Virus record (IMG/VR): IMGVR_UViG_3300017779_000056
Coordinates: 1-34,606 of that record
DNA: 34,606 bases
From: a virus
Strand: one strand, 5' to 3'
The notes below the pieces were generated by a model, which saw only the letters and a program-made list of their open reading frames with translations, searched no databases and was not told where the DNA came from. Shown here in pieces: positions 15,670 to 22,984 of this stretch (position 1 is the stretch's first letter; each line of letters starts with the position of its first letter). The translations under genes and the position numbers were made by a program.

Positions 15670-16244
15670 TAGCAATATTCGATGATTACATCAAAGATAA
15701 AGATTTTTTAAAAGAAATCGAAGATAACCAAGAAGAAATTTTTAAAGACCCAGGCATTTATAAATGGTGGGGAGGTTGGTGGACAACACCACCTGTAAAT
15801 ACAACACAAAAACTCGTTGATTGGGTTTGGTCAGATGGATGTCCTATTTCACAGAAGTGGAATATTAAAGGATTTGAATACTGGACAGGTATTCAAACAT
15901 GTGATAAAACTGATAGCAATTGGGAAAACAATCTTGTAATGCATGTCGATAAAGACGAAGCATTATGGGAAAAAACTGGAGAAATACAAGGACCTATTAT
16001 TGGTACAATTTACTATCCTCCAGGTCAAGATTTTGATGGTGGTAATTTAGAGATTTATACTGATGGTAGAGATAAAGAACCAGAAGTTGTAAAAGCTAAA
16101 GATAATAGACTTATTATATTCCAAGCAGGAGACCATTATCATAGAGTTTCAGAAGTTACTAGAGGAACTCGAAGAGCAATCGCATTTAATTTATGGGAAG
16201 GAGAACCCACTGGAGTAGAATCCGGAGATTTAGTACAGGAGTAA
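15666..16244 (+). CDS. 2-oxoglutarate/Fe(II)-dependent oxygenase
   Basis: The product has 192 residues from the ATG at 15666, coupled to the small upstream gene. The iron-binding facial triad is visible: H93-V-D95 and a distal His in D-H-Y-H-R-V (about 158), with a 2OG-binding Arg in R-R-A-I-A-F-N about ten residues later. P-P-G-Q-D-F-D-G-G-N-L is the typical jelly-roll turn. The family hydroxylates proteins or small molecules. Such oxygenases are common in marine T4-like phages with unknown substrates. Cytochrome c and glutaredoxin follow immediately. Confidence 0.85.
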   Translation: MIAIFDDYIKDKDFLKEIEDNQEEIFKDPGIYKWWGGWWTTPPVNTTQKLVDWVWSDGCPISQKWNIKGFEYWTGIQTCDKTDSNWENNLVMHVDKDEALWEKTGEIQGPIIGTIYYPPGQDFDGGNLEIYTDGRDKEPEVVKAKDNRLIIFQAGDHYHRVSEVTRGTRRAIAFNLWEGEPTGVESGDLVQE

Positions 16245-16245
16245 T

Positions 16246-16677
16246 ATGAAAGGATATATAATATCTATATGTTTGGCAATGGTTGGTACAATTGCTATGG
16301 CATATCAAAATTTAGAATATAAAGATGTGCCAAGAACGACATCATGTACAGGTGAATGTTATATAGAATATGTTAAACTAAATGGCACACCATCTGAGAT
16401 AGAAAGACGTAAACAAGCTTTAGCTGAAGGAGACCCTTTTAGTTCTATTAAAGGATTATGGGCTGGATGCGCAGCATGTCACGGAACAGAAGGACAGGGA
16501 ATGGGACCATTTCCTGCACTAGCTGGTCAATCATCAGATTATATTGTTGACAGATTAACAACATATAAAAACAAAGGCCAAGTTGGAGCTATGAGTTCTA
16601 CTATGTGGGCCCAAGCTGGTATGTTATCAGAAAAAGATATAGAAACAATTGGTAAATTTATTGAGGAAACATTATGA
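16246..16677 (+). CDS. Exported c-type cytochrome
   Basis: The protein has 143 residues. Residues 1-19 are a Sec signal peptide (…IAMA). C75-A-A-C-H79 is a canonical covalent haem c site, and M120 in M-W-A-Q-A-G-M-L-S-E-K-D-I lies where the axial Met of small class I cytochromes (c553/c4 type) is found. An extra C34-T-G-E-C38 near the mature N-terminus is unusual. It would act in the periplasm as an electron carrier and needs host cytochrome c maturation. It is one base after the oxygenase gene and overlaps the glutaredoxin start. Phage cytochromes c are rare. Confidence 0.88.
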   Translation: MKGYIISICLAMVGTIAMAYQNLEYKDVPRTTSCTGECYIEYVKLNGTPSEIERRKQALAEGDPFSSIKGLWAGCAACHGTEGQGMGPFPALAGQSSDYIVDRLTTYKNKGQVGAMSSTMWAQAGMLSEKDIETIGKFIEETL

Positions 16678-16892
16678 TAGAGATTTATGGAAAAACACCA
16701 TGTCCATTTTGCGATATGGCAAAACAACTTTGTGAAAAAGAAGGATTAGAATATCAATATTTTCATTACGGAATAGATTTTAGTAGAGACGAAATGCTAG
16801 CAAAATTTCCAGGTGCTCGAACATTTCCACAGATTATCGTTGACGGTAATAAAATCGGTGGATATACGGAGCTTAAAGAACACTTAGGATAA
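16674..16892 (+). CDS. Glutaredoxin
   Basis: The protein has 72 residues, a minimal glutaredoxin. It shows the C10-P-F-C13 dithiol site, T-F-P-Q-I with the cis-Pro, and I-G-G-Y near the end for glutathione binding. By family it reduces disulfides, and in T4-like phages it serves as electron donor for ribonucleotide reductase, consistent with nrdA/nrdB 1.2 kb upstream. It overlaps the cytochrome gene by four bases. Confidence 0.92.
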   Translation: MIEIYGKTPCPFCDMAKQLCEKEGLEYQYFHYGIDFSRDEMLAKFPGARTFPQIIVDGNKIGGYTELKEHLG

Positions 16893-16901
16893 GGAGACCT
16901 A

Positions 16902-17054
16902 ATGTCAGACCCAAACCATTGGTACACACACAATTGCGAATTTTGTTTTACAGAAACAAGAATTCACTTTTTAGAAGAAAAACCAGAACCTATATTTTGT
17001 CCACATTGTGGAACAGCAGTTGAGGAGCCAGATGAGCTTGATTTTGATGTATAA
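16902..17054 (+). CDS. Small zinc-ribbon protein
   Basis: The protein has 50 residues and starts after AAGGAG at 16891-16896. Two Cys pairs (C-E-F-C at 12-15 and C-P-H-C at 33-36) form a zinc-ribbon pattern, followed by an acidic tail. Its stop lies inside the late promoter at 17050. A regulatory or protein-binding role is possible but unproven. Confidence 0.7.
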   Translation: MSDPNHWYTHNCEFCFTETRIHFLEEKPEPIFCPHCGTAVEEPDELDFDV

Positions 17055-17057
17055 ATA
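17050..17057 (+). promoter_or_regulatory. T4-type late promoter TATAAATA
   Basis: An exact T4 late consensus overlaps the end of the zinc-ribbon gene. Five bases separate it from the ATG at 17063, which would be +1 of the transcript. Confidence 0.65.
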
Positions 17058-17062
17058 CATAT

Positions 17063-17506
17063 ATGGAATGGATATACAATGGTCGCAAGTGGGAACCACC
17101 AGAGGATTTTTCCTCTGAGGATTATTATGGGTTTGTCTACTGTATTACAAATCGTGCTACAGGTAGAAAATATATCGGCAAAAAGTTTTTTTGGTCAAAG
17201 AAAACTCTACCAATCACAAAAACTAGAAAACGCAGAAAACGACTTTTAGTCGAAAGCGATTGGCGCGTTTACTATGGCTCAAATAAACATTTAAAAGGCG
17301 ATGTAGAAAAACAAGGTGATGAAATGTTTCATAGAGAAATAATTCACCTATGTAAAACCAAAGGGACATGTGCTTATATGGAAGCAAAAGAACAGTTTGA
17401 TAGAGAAGTATTGCTAACAGATGATTATTATAATGGAATTATTTCTTGCAAAATTGGCGGAATGACGGTCAAAAATTTACAAGAAAACACTGTACAAAAC
17501 GATTAA
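17063..17506 (+). CDS. GIY-YIG-like nuclease domain protein
   Basis: The protein has 147 residues. G-F-V-Y-C-I-T-N (23-30) and K-Y-I-G-K-K (36-41) have the spacing of the two GIY-YIG strands. A downstream E-A-K-E-Q-F-D-R may hold the catalytic Glu. The family cuts DNA, often as homing or repair endonucleases; standalone copies like this recur in T4-like phages. A free-standing homing enzyme is possible, though transcription from a late promoter hints at a DNA-processing role. The last bases hold the -35 of the next promoter. Confidence 0.7.
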   Translation: MEWIYNGRKWEPPEDFSSEDYYGFVYCITNRATGRKYIGKKFFWSKKTLPITKTRKRRKRLLVESDWRVYYGSNKHLKGDVEKQGDEMFHREIIHLCKTKGTCAYMEAKEQFDREVLLTDDYYNGIISCKIGGMTVKNLQENTVQND

Positions 17507-17519
17507 AACCTGGTATAAT
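17491..17519 (+). promoter_or_regulatory. Early-type promoter for the RNase H operon
   Basis: TGTACA (17491-17496), a 17-base spacer ending CTGG, and TATAAT (17514-17519). The upstream AAAACAC matches the other promoters of this class. The ATG at 17527 is seven bases after the -10, so the message is nearly leaderless. Confidence 0.7.
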
Positions 17520-17526
17520 ACTAATA

Positions 17527-17931
17527 ATGGCAGAAATAATTAACATATTCACTGGTAAAGAGATAAAGCGTATTAAATCTCAAGAAGAAATAATCGCTGA
17601 ATTACACGATGATATGATTAAAATCTCTCAACATATATTCGATTGTATAGATGAAGAATTATATGAAATAGGTCAAACACCTGAAGGTCATAATATCTCA
17701 GGACTTGAGTTAAGAGATGAAAATCTAAAAGAAGGCAGAGATGCTTTAGTAATAGTAAACCTATTATATAGTATGTTACTAAGGTTTAAAGGCGAAGACC
17801 ATGGATTACAAAAAGACATGGATAGATTATATGTTAAATTAAAAGCAATGAAAGCTTTAAAAAGAAATGATACTGAGATTGCTTTCGAGCCTGATTTTAT
17901 TACAGATGAGGATTACGATGATACTACTTGA
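17527..17931 (+). CDS. Conserved small phage protein, unknown function
   Basis: The product has 134 residues from the ATG at 17527, just after the early promoter; the frame upstream of it runs through the nuclease gene and is not used. The N-terminus (AEIINIFTGKEI) and the long helical middle are familiar from a hypothetical protein preceding RNase H in marine T4-like phages. The C-terminus is acidic (ITDEDYDDTT). It overlaps the RNase H gene by 14 bases. Confidence 0.7.
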   Translation: MAEIINIFTGKEIKRIKSQEEIIAELHDDMIKISQHIFDCIDEELYEIGQTPEGHNISGLELRDENLKEGRDALVIVNLLYSMLLRFKGEDHGLQKDMDRLYVKLKAMKALKRNDTEIAFEPDFITDEDYDDTT

Positions 17932-18787
17932 TTATTCACAAATCGCACTATCAAATATTATAGTGCAAAAACTAAATGATGAGTCTATGATAAGACACAT
18001 GATTCTAAACTCTATTAGAATGTATAACAAAAAATATAGAGACGAATTTGGCCAAATGGTTATATGTGCTGATGGTATGAATACCTGGCGTAAAGATTAT
18101 TATCCTTATTATAAAGCTAAAAGAAGAACAAAAAGAGAACAATCTGACCAAGATTGGAATGAGATTTTTAGAATTCTACATTTGGTTAGAGATGAAATTA
18201 AAGAAAACCTACCTTATAAAGTTATTCACATGGACGGAGTAGAAGCAGATGACATTATTGCTTCATTAGTATTACAATCTCAAGAGTTTGGTTTAGGTGA
18301 ACCAATGATGATTGTTTCCTCTGATAAAGATTTTATTCAATTACAAAAATTTAAAAATGTCAAACAATTTAGTCCTATACAAAAGAAAATAGTAAAGGAC
18401 AATAACCCTAGAACTTATTTGTTCAATCATATAATGAAAGGCGATACCGGAGATGGTATTCCTAATGTGTTATCTGACGATGATACATTTGTGACTGATA
18501 AAAAACAAACCCCATTACGAAAAACTAGAATTGCTGAATGGTTAGAAAATTCAGATAATTTAAGAAATGTAATGGAACATGAGACGTTTCGTAATTATCA
18601 ACGAAACAAAAAGTTAATTGATTTGACGGAAGTCCCAGAAGACATCCAACAAAACATTATATATAATTATAACGAGCAAAAAGTTGCTATGAAAATGAAA
18701 GTATTGAATTACTTAATTAAAAAGAGATGTAACCAATTGATTGAAGTTGTGGAGGAATTTTATAACAATGAAACTATTAGTATCTGA
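17918..18787 (+). CDS. rnh: RNase H / 5'-3' exonuclease of T4 type
   Basis: The product has 289 residues from the ATG at 17918 (MILLDYSQIALS), which aligns with the T4 Rnh start of the nuclease domain; T4 Rnh has about 305. Metal-binding acids are seen in L-L-D5-Y-S, I-C-A-D-G, V-E-A-D-D, S-S-D-K-D-F and G-D-T-G-D-G. It is a member of the FEN/5'-nuclease family that removes RNA primers and flaps during lagging-strand replication. It is the second gene of an early-type operon and overlaps both neighbours. Confidence 0.92.
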   Translation: MILLDYSQIALSNIIVQKLNDESMIRHMILNSIRMYNKKYRDEFGQMVICADGMNTWRKDYYPYYKAKRRTKREQSDQDWNEIFRILHLVRDEIKENLPYKVIHMDGVEADDIIASLVLQSQEFGLGEPMMIVSSDKDFIQLQKFKNVKQFSPIQKKIVKDNNPRTYLFNHIMKGDTGDGIPNVLSDDDTFVTDKKQTPLRKTRIAEWLENSDNLRNVMEHETFRNYQRNKKLIDLTEVPEDIQQNIIYNYNEQKVAMKMKVLNYLIKKRCNQLIEVVEEFYNNETISI

Positions 18788-19196
18788 AGTATTAACAAAG
18801 GCGAATAAAGTCGCCAAAAGAGAAGACAGAATTGCGTTCTTAAAAGAACACGATTCACCTGCATTAAGGGATGTAATCAGAATCGCATATGACGATGATG
18901 TAGTATCTCTCCTACCTGTAGGGAAACCACCTTATAAAGAAGATGATGCACCTGAAGGTCATGCACCAAGCAGTCTTTATAAAGAATTTAGACAATTTAA
19001 ATATTTTTTCAAAGGAGCTATCGCAGATAAGCTAAAACCTATGAAAAGAGAAACCCTATTTGTCCAGCTTTTGGAAAGCATTCATGCATCCGAAGCTAAG
19101 TTACTCGTCAGAGCAAAAGATAAGGATATGAAAAATATCCCTGGAGTAACGAAAAAACTTTGTCAGGAAGCATTTCCTGGTTTGATTGCAAAGTAA
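18768..19196 (+). CDS. Conserved phage protein downstream of RNase H (DUF6433-like)
   Basis: The product has 142 residues from the ATG at 18768, preceded by GGAGG at 18751-18755. The N-terminus (MKLLVSEVLTKANK), the A-P-E-G-H block and the R-E-T-L-F-V-Q-L-L-E-S segment match a family frequently next to rnh in marine T4-like phages, which I recall as DUF6433. Mostly helical; no catalytic motif. A replication-associated role is inferred only from its place in the operon. Confidence 0.7.
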   Translation: MKLLVSEVLTKANKVAKREDRIAFLKEHDSPALRDVIRIAYDDDVVSLLPVGKPPYKEDDAPEGHAPSSLYKEFRQFKYFFKGAIADKLKPMKRETLFVQLLESIHASEAKLLVRAKDKDMKNIPGVTKKLCQEAFPGLIAK

Positions 19197-19238
19197 GTCT
19201 ATATTATGAGTATTTTAACTATTACAAGGAGTATAATT

Positions 19239-19406
19239 ATGAATTGTCAATCGGTTGAACGTCTCAAAAAAGATAGGAAAGAGACTTTATACTATCGTAG
19301 AAAATTACTACAAAAAGGGAAAAACGCAATTGCGGCCAGACTCATGAAAAAAATCGCGAGGATGGACCAAGATATTGCTGATATGAAACAAGTAATAAAT
19401 TCTTAG
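19239..19406 (+). CDS. Small basic coiled-coil protein
   Basis: The product has 55 residues from the ATG at 19239, preceded by AAGGAG; an in-frame ATG at 19206 lacks a ribosome site. It is Lys/Arg-rich and helical (RLKKDRKETLYYRRKLLQKG). Function unknown. Confidence 0.55.
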   Translation: MNCQSVERLKKDRKETLYYRRKLLQKGKNAIAARLMKKIARMDQDIADMKQVINS

Positions 19407-19416
19407 GAGGGATTTA

Positions 19417-19444
19417 GGAATGTACAGATAACACTGTACATTCC
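19417..19444 (+). promoter_or_regulatory. 11-bp perfect inverted repeat overlapping a promoter -35
   Basis: GGAATGTACAG (19417-19427) and CTGTACATTCC (19434-19444) are perfect inverted repeats around ATAACA. Each arm contains the palindrome TGTACA, and the right arm includes the -35 element. No T-run follows, so an operator or regulatory hairpin is more likely than a terminator. Confidence 0.6.
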
Positions 19445-19463
19445 ACTAAACTTGTGGTATAAT
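19435..19463 (+). promoter_or_regulatory. Early-type promoter
   Basis: TGTACA (19435-19440), a 17-base spacer ending TGTGG, and TATAAT (19458-19463). The ATG of the next gene is nine bases after the -10, so the leader would be only a few bases. Confidence 0.7.
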
Positions 19464-19472
19464 AACTATATT

Positions 19473-20045
19473 ATGAATATATTTGTACTAGATAATGACC
19501 CAGTAAAAGCAGCACAATTACAGTGCGATAAACATGTCGTTAAGATGATTGTGGAATCTGCTCAAATGCTGTCAACTACTCACAGAATGTTGGACGGCAC
19601 CGAAATGAAAAAGCCTTCAAAGTCTGGAAAAACAATGGTGAAATACTATGAGTTACCAGATGAACGAGAGGATATACTTTACAAATCAGTTCATTTCAAT
19701 CATCCATGCACTGTTTGGACGAGGGAAAGCTGTTGTAATTATTCATGGCACTATGAGCATTTTATTGCACTTTGTGATGAGTATAAATATAGGTATGGTA
19801 AAACACATTCAACGGATAGTAAGTTGAGAGATATTCTAAGTAAAATCCCAACTAATATCAACAGAAATGGCGGAATGACAATGTTCAAACTAGCCATGAA
19901 AGCAAGTCCAGAATGTGTGGTACATGGATTAGGGGGTACAGATGCAGTCGAATCCTACCGTAATTTTTACCAAACAAAGCAAGCAAGGTTCAGTATGGTC
20001 TGGACCAAACGCAAAATACCGGAGTGGTTTAATGCCAATATATGA
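19473..20045 (+). CDS. Conserved phage protein, unknown function
   Basis: The product has 190 residues from the ATG at 19473; an in-frame ATG at 19452 lies inside the promoter. The motif C-D-K-H-V-V-K-M-I-V-E-S-A-Q-M-L-S-T near residue 20, H-P-C-T-V-W-T-R-E-S, and the C-terminal W-T-K-R-K-I-P-E-W-F mark a family common in marine T4-like phages. Conserved His, Cys and Glu suggest an enzyme, possibly a base-excision or nucleotide-modifying one, but no known active site is certain. Confidence 0.7.
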   Translation: MNIFVLDNDPVKAAQLQCDKHVVKMIVESAQMLSTTHRMLDGTEMKKPSKSGKTMVKYYELPDEREDILYKSVHFNHPCTVWTRESCCNYSWHYEHFIALCDEYKYRYGKTHSTDSKLRDILSKIPTNINRNGGMTMFKLAMKASPECVVHGLGGTDAVESYRNFYQTKQARFSMVWTKRKIPEWFNANI

Positions 20046-20280
20046 TTTTGAAAATCAGAACGACAAGAAAATTGAAACGCACATGATGAAAATTGCCGAT
20101 AAGGTTCAATTTCTTAAAGACAACCCACACTTAAAGCAAGTAATTCTTAAAGCACCAGGAATAGATTATGACGGTGGAAAATCCGTTTTAGGTAGAGCTG
20201 GTGATGGATGGAAGGAAGTGCAAGACAAAATTAAAAGTAATTTACCCCCAAGTCTTAGAGATAATATTAAAACAAAGTAG
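20032..20280 (+). CDS. Small conserved protein with FmdB-like N-terminus
   Basis: The product has 82 residues from the ATG at 20032 with GGAGTGG upstream; it overlaps the preceding gene by 14 bases. The start MPIYDFEN resembles the FmdB/zinc-ribbon regulatory family (MPIYEY…), but the cysteines are missing. Then K-V-Q-F-L-K-D-N-P-H-L-K-Q-V follows, as in related phage proteins. Function unknown. Confidence 0.6.
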   Translation: MPIYDFENQNDKKIETHMMKIADKVQFLKDNPHLKQVILKAPGIDYDGGKSVLGRAGDGWKEVQDKIKSNLPPSLRDNIKTK

Positions 20281-20288
20281 GAGTAATA

Positions 20289-20369
20289 ATGAAAAAATTA
20301 TATAAAAGATTACATAAATTTATGAAATGTAGTCGAATCCAAAATGTTTGGAGAACCATGTTGAGATGA
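20289..20369 (+). CDS. Basic micropeptide
   Basis: The product has 26 residues (KKLYKRLHKFMKCSRIQN core) from an ATG with TAGGAG upstream. The stop overlaps the start of the exonuclease gene (ATGA). It is very basic. The coupling supports translation; the function may only be to set expression of the next gene. Confidence 0.4.
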   Translation: MKKLYKRLHKFMKCSRIQNVWRTMLR

Positions 20370-21040
20370 AATTTTTACACGAACCAATTGCATTAGGTTA
20401 TGATGACTTAATTGCAGAGAGTACTGGAACAGGCAGAATATACAAAGACCCAGAAGGAAAAGAATATCCATCGGTCACAACTGTATTAAAAATTCTATCT
20501 GAAGAAGCAATCCAAAAATGGAGAGCTCGTGTTGGCGAAGAAGAAGCCAATAGAGTATCAAGGATTGCAAGCTCCCGCGGTACAACGGTTCATAACATTA
20601 TAGAAAAATATATAGCTAACGACCCTGATTTTATCAAGGACGAAATGCCTCATAATATACAAACATTTAAAGATGTACAACCCATCTTAGATGAATGTGT
20701 AACTAAAGTATATTGTCAAGAAGCACCACTATTTTCTAAACATTTAGGTTTAGCAGGAAGAGTAGATTTGGTCGGACAATGGAAAGGTGTAGATTCAATC
20801 ATTGATTGGAAAACATCTAGAAAACTAAAAAAGAAAGAATGGATATCCAATTACTTCATTCAATGTTCAGCATATGCAATTATGTGGGAAGAGAGAACTG
20901 GCAGACCAATTAAGCAATTAGTTGTTTGTATTGCTGGAGACGACGGCCCACAAGTTTTTATCGAGGACAGAGATAATTGGACCAAAACTTTAGTAGATAC
21001 AATTGCAGAATATAAAAGAAGGAAATTTTTTGGGAGGTAA
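20366..21040 (+). CDS. PD-(D/E)XK family exonuclease (RecB/Cas4-like)
   Basis: The product has 224 residues from the ATG at 20366; a TTG at 20348 would add six residues. Y-P-S-V-T-T-V-L-K-I-L-S near residue 35 and S-R-G-T-T-V-H-N are family features. The nuclease core is G-R-V-D-L-V-G followed by I-I-D-W-K-T-S, giving the Asp and the D-x-K pair, and C-S-A-Y-A-I-M-W for the Q/Y helix position. Enzymes of this type process DNA ends in recombination and replication. It follows an early-type promoter about 900 bases upstream. Confidence 0.82.
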   Translation: MKFLHEPIALGYDDLIAESTGTGRIYKDPEGKEYPSVTTVLKILSEEAIQKWRARVGEEEANRVSRIASSRGTTVHNIIEKYIANDPDFIKDEMPHNIQTFKDVQPILDECVTKVYCQEAPLFSKHLGLAGRVDLVGQWKGVDSIIDWKTSRKLKKKEWISNYFIQCSAYAIMWEERTGRPIKQLVVCIAGDDGPQVFIEDRDNWTKTLVDTIAEYKRRKFFGR

Positions 21041-21043
21041 AAT

Positions 21044-21241
21044 ATGAATCATTTACTTAAAGCGTTAATCGCTAAATTGCAAGGTGAAATCGAAGTAGCT
21101 AAAGCTAATGTACTTGTTTATCAGCGTAACCCAGCTGGTATTGGAGAACATAGCGATATAGTAGAAACTATAGAAAAAGAAGTTGCTAAGATTGCTGAGG
21201 CAGAAGATAAAATAGAATCTATAATTAAACATTTTAGTTAA
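21044..21241 (+). CDS. Small helical protein
   Basis: The product has 65 residues with GGGAGG upstream. It is predicted to be a two-helix coiled coil (ETIEKEVAKIAEAEDKIESI). Function unknown; it lies between nuclease and nucleotidyltransferase genes with gaps of only a few bases. Confidence 0.6.
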   Translation: MNHLLKALIAKLQGEIEVAKANVLVYQRNPAGIGEHSDIVETIEKEVAKIAEAEDKIESIIKHFS

Positions 21242-21243
21242 TT

Positions 21244-21684
21244 ATGTTAAAGTGGTTAGAAAAACATGAATCAAAAGGCACTATAGGAATTACCTGTGGT
21301 GCCTTCGATTTACTCCATGCTGGTCATATTACAATGTTGGCCGAAGCAAAAAATGAATGTGATTACCTCGTAGTTGCATTACAAAACGACCCTTCATGGG
21401 ATAGGGATTCAAAAAATAAACCCATACAAACATTGGTAGAAAGACAATTACAATTAGCTGCTGTAAGATACGTCGATGATATAATCGTCTATAATACAGA
21501 AGATGATTTAAAGGATGTCTTTTTATCATTACCAATCGATGTTCGTATTATAGGAAGTGATTACCTAAATAAGGACTTTACGGCTAAAAATATATGCGAT
21601 GAACGCAATATTCGCATACATTATAACAGTCGAGACCATTCATTTTCATCATCTGAATTAAGAAACCGAATACCTAAAGGCTAA
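21244..21684 (+). CDS. Cytidylyltransferase-like protein (TagD/RfaE family)
   Basis: The protein has 146 residues. G-A-F-D-L-L-H25-A-G-H28 is the HxGH nucleotide-binding motif; P-I-Q-T-L-V-E-R-Q-L matches the family's E-R position; S-S-S-E-L-R-N-R-I at the end is the counterpart of the R-T-x-G-I-S-T motif. The family activates sugars or polyols with CTP or ATP. It is shorter than and distinct from the virion-linked nucleotidyltransferase at 2791. Substrate unknown. It is followed directly by a hairpin and a new promoter. Confidence 0.8.
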   Translation: MLKWLEKHESKGTIGITCGAFDLLHAGHITMLAEAKNECDYLVVALQNDPSWDRDSKNKPIQTLVERQLQLAAVRYVDDIIVYNTEDDLKDVFLSLPIDVRIIGSDYLNKDFTAKNICDERNIRIHYNSRDHSFSSSELRNRIPKG

Positions 21685-21700
21685 AAAACATGCATGTTTT
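21685..21700 (+). terminator. Candidate weak terminator palindrome
   Basis: AAAACATGCATGTTTT is a perfect 16-base palindrome starting one base after the cytidylyltransferase stop and just before an early-type promoter. The T-stretch is short, so termination would be weak; an operator is the alternative. Confidence 0.35.
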
Positions 21701-21713
21701 GGAGACAAAACAC

Positions 21714-21742
21714 TGTACAAATGAGCTTTAAGTTGGTATAAT
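21714..21742 (+). promoter_or_regulatory. Early-type promoter
   Basis: TGTACA (21714-21719), 17-base spacer ending TTGG, TATAAT (21737-21742), with AAAACAC upstream of the -35. A leader with AAAAGGAGTGA leads to the ATG at 21772. Confidence 0.75.
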
Positions 21743-21771
21743 ATACATATAATAATTTAAAAGGAGTGAAA

Positions 21772-21876
21772 ATGAAGTTATTACAAACATTAAAAACCAA
21801 CGGTCTTCTAGACAAAGACTTTCTTGAGGTAACAATCACAACACTAGTAGCATTACTAATTGGAGGTGCGTTATAA
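21772..21876 (+). CDS. Small hydrophobic peptide
   Basis: The product has 34 residues after a strong AAGGAG site, ending in a hydrophobic stretch (VTITTLVALLIGGAL). The stop overlaps the next start (TAATG). A short membrane peptide made early in infection is plausible; not recognised. Confidence 0.6.
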   Translation: MKLLQTLKTNGLLDKDFLEVTITTLVALLIGGAL

Positions 21877-22193
21877 TGAGAACGGATATGATAGAAACCG
21901 GTGACACAGTTCTTTATAAGAACGAACAAGGTCAAAGAGTTCAAGCTTTTATTAACAAACTTAGCAAAGACCACATGCTTGTAAGACCATCAACAATAGA
22001 TTTTGAGTATGCTGGAGGTGACGTCTTTTCAGATGAGCGTTACCCAGAAGTTAAACTCACTGAAAATATGTTTGACGACATATCTTTGGAAATTTGGTCA
22101 GACGGCAGAGGATGCGACAACTCTGCAATCGGAGTGAGCGGATGTCACGAACCTTGGAAACAAGTTTGGATAACATTTTCAGAAGTAGCTTAA
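21876..22193 (+). CDS. Hypothetical early protein
   Basis: The product has 105 residues, coupled to the upstream peptide gene. The first half looks like a small beta barrel (GDTVLYKNEQGQRVQAFI), similar in outline to the KOW/SH3-like protein at 34032. The C-terminal part has V-S-G-C-H-E-P-W-K-Q-V-W. Function unknown. Confidence 0.65.
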   Translation: MRTDMIETGDTVLYKNEQGQRVQAFINKLSKDHMLVRPSTIDFEYAGGDVFSDERYPEVKLTENMFDDISLEIWSDGRGCDNSAIGVSGCHEPWKQVWITFSEVA

Positions 22194-22207
22194 TATAGGA
22201 GAACATT

Positions 22208-22348
22208 ATGGCAAGAATAGAAATTGCAATCGCTAAGTTAGATGCGATGATTGAAAAAATTGAAAAGCTAACCGAACAAGTGGAAGAACAAAAACATACT
22301 ATTGATAGGATTGAAAGTCTTACAGACGAATTAGATAATAGACTATAA
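22208..22348 (+). CDS. Small coiled-coil protein
   Basis: The product has 46 residues with AGGAG upstream. It is almost entirely heptad-patterned (AKLDAMIEKIEKLTEQVEEQ). It would oligomerise; function unknown. Confidence 0.6.
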   Translation: MARIEIAIAKLDAMIEKIEKLTEQVEEQKHTIDRIESLTDELDNRL

Positions 22349-22353
22349 TTACT

Positions 22354-22361
22354 TATAAATA
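22354..22361 (+). promoter_or_regulatory. T4-type late promoter TATAAATA
   Basis: An exact late consensus with five bases to the ATG at 22367, which is the predicted +1. It drives a gene with a capsid-targeting N-terminus, as expected for a head protein. Confidence 0.7.
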
Positions 22362-22366
22362 GTAAC

Positions 22367-22975
22367 ATGAAAAAGTTTAACGAGTTTTTGGCAGAACGGG
22401 CTGGTAAAGGCCTGACCATCTTTGACATTGATGATACAATGTTCGTATCAAAAGCTCGTGTTAGAGTTATTAATAAAAAATCTAAAAAAATAAAAGAACT
22501 AACTCCACAAGAATATAATTCTTACAAGCTCGGAAGAGATGAAGAATGGGATTATGGCGAATTTAAATCGTCAAAAATATTTTATCAGACTGCAACGCCT
22601 ATTGCACGAATGATTCAGAAAGCGAAAGCAATAATTAGTAATGCAACTAAAAAAGGTTCAAAAGTAATTATAGTCACAGCAAGAAGCGACATGGACGATA
22701 AAAAATTATTTCTAAAAACTTTTGAAGCTCATGGTATATCAATGAAAAATGTGTATGTCGAAAGAGCTGGAAATATGGGTGGTAAAAATAGCGCAGCTAA
22801 TAAATCAATCATATTTAAAAAGTATTTAGAAACAGGCGAATATGCAAGGATTAGATTATTCGACGACCACAAGGAAAACTTACAAGCATTATTAGACTTA
22901 AAAAGAGAATTTCCCCAGGTTGAATTTTTTGCATACTTAGCCGATTTGAAAGGTAGTATAAAGCGAGTAAAATAG
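22367..22975 (+). CDS. HAD-superfamily phosphatase with capsid-targeting N-terminus
   Basis: The protein has 202 residues. MKKFNEFLAER (1-11) is one of the best matches to the T4 capsid-targeting pattern, with L-A-E before the presumed cut. D20-I-D22-D-T24 is HAD motif I, V-I-I-V-T-A-R is motif II, and R-L-F-D-D-H-K is motif IV. The enzyme core therefore begins directly after the targeting peptide. HAD enzymes of this type hydrolyse phosphate from nucleotides, sugars or nucleic-acid ends. It sits alone behind a late promoter, away from the main virion block. Confidence 0.8.
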   Translation: MKKFNEFLAERAGKGLTIFDIDDTMFVSKARVRVINKKSKKIKELTPQEYNSYKLGRDEEWDYGEFKSSKIFYQTATPIARMIQKAKAIISNATKKGSKVIIVTARSDMDDKKLFLKTFEAHGISMKNVYVERAGNMGGKNSAANKSIIFKKYLETGEYARIRLFDDHKENLQALLDLKREFPQVEFFAYLADLKGSIKRVK

Positions 22976-22984
22976 GAGAATATT

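Noticed and set aside
19782-19789. Exact TATAAATA
   Set aside because: It lies inside the coding sequence at 19473-20045 with no start codon at the spacing seen for the other late promoters.
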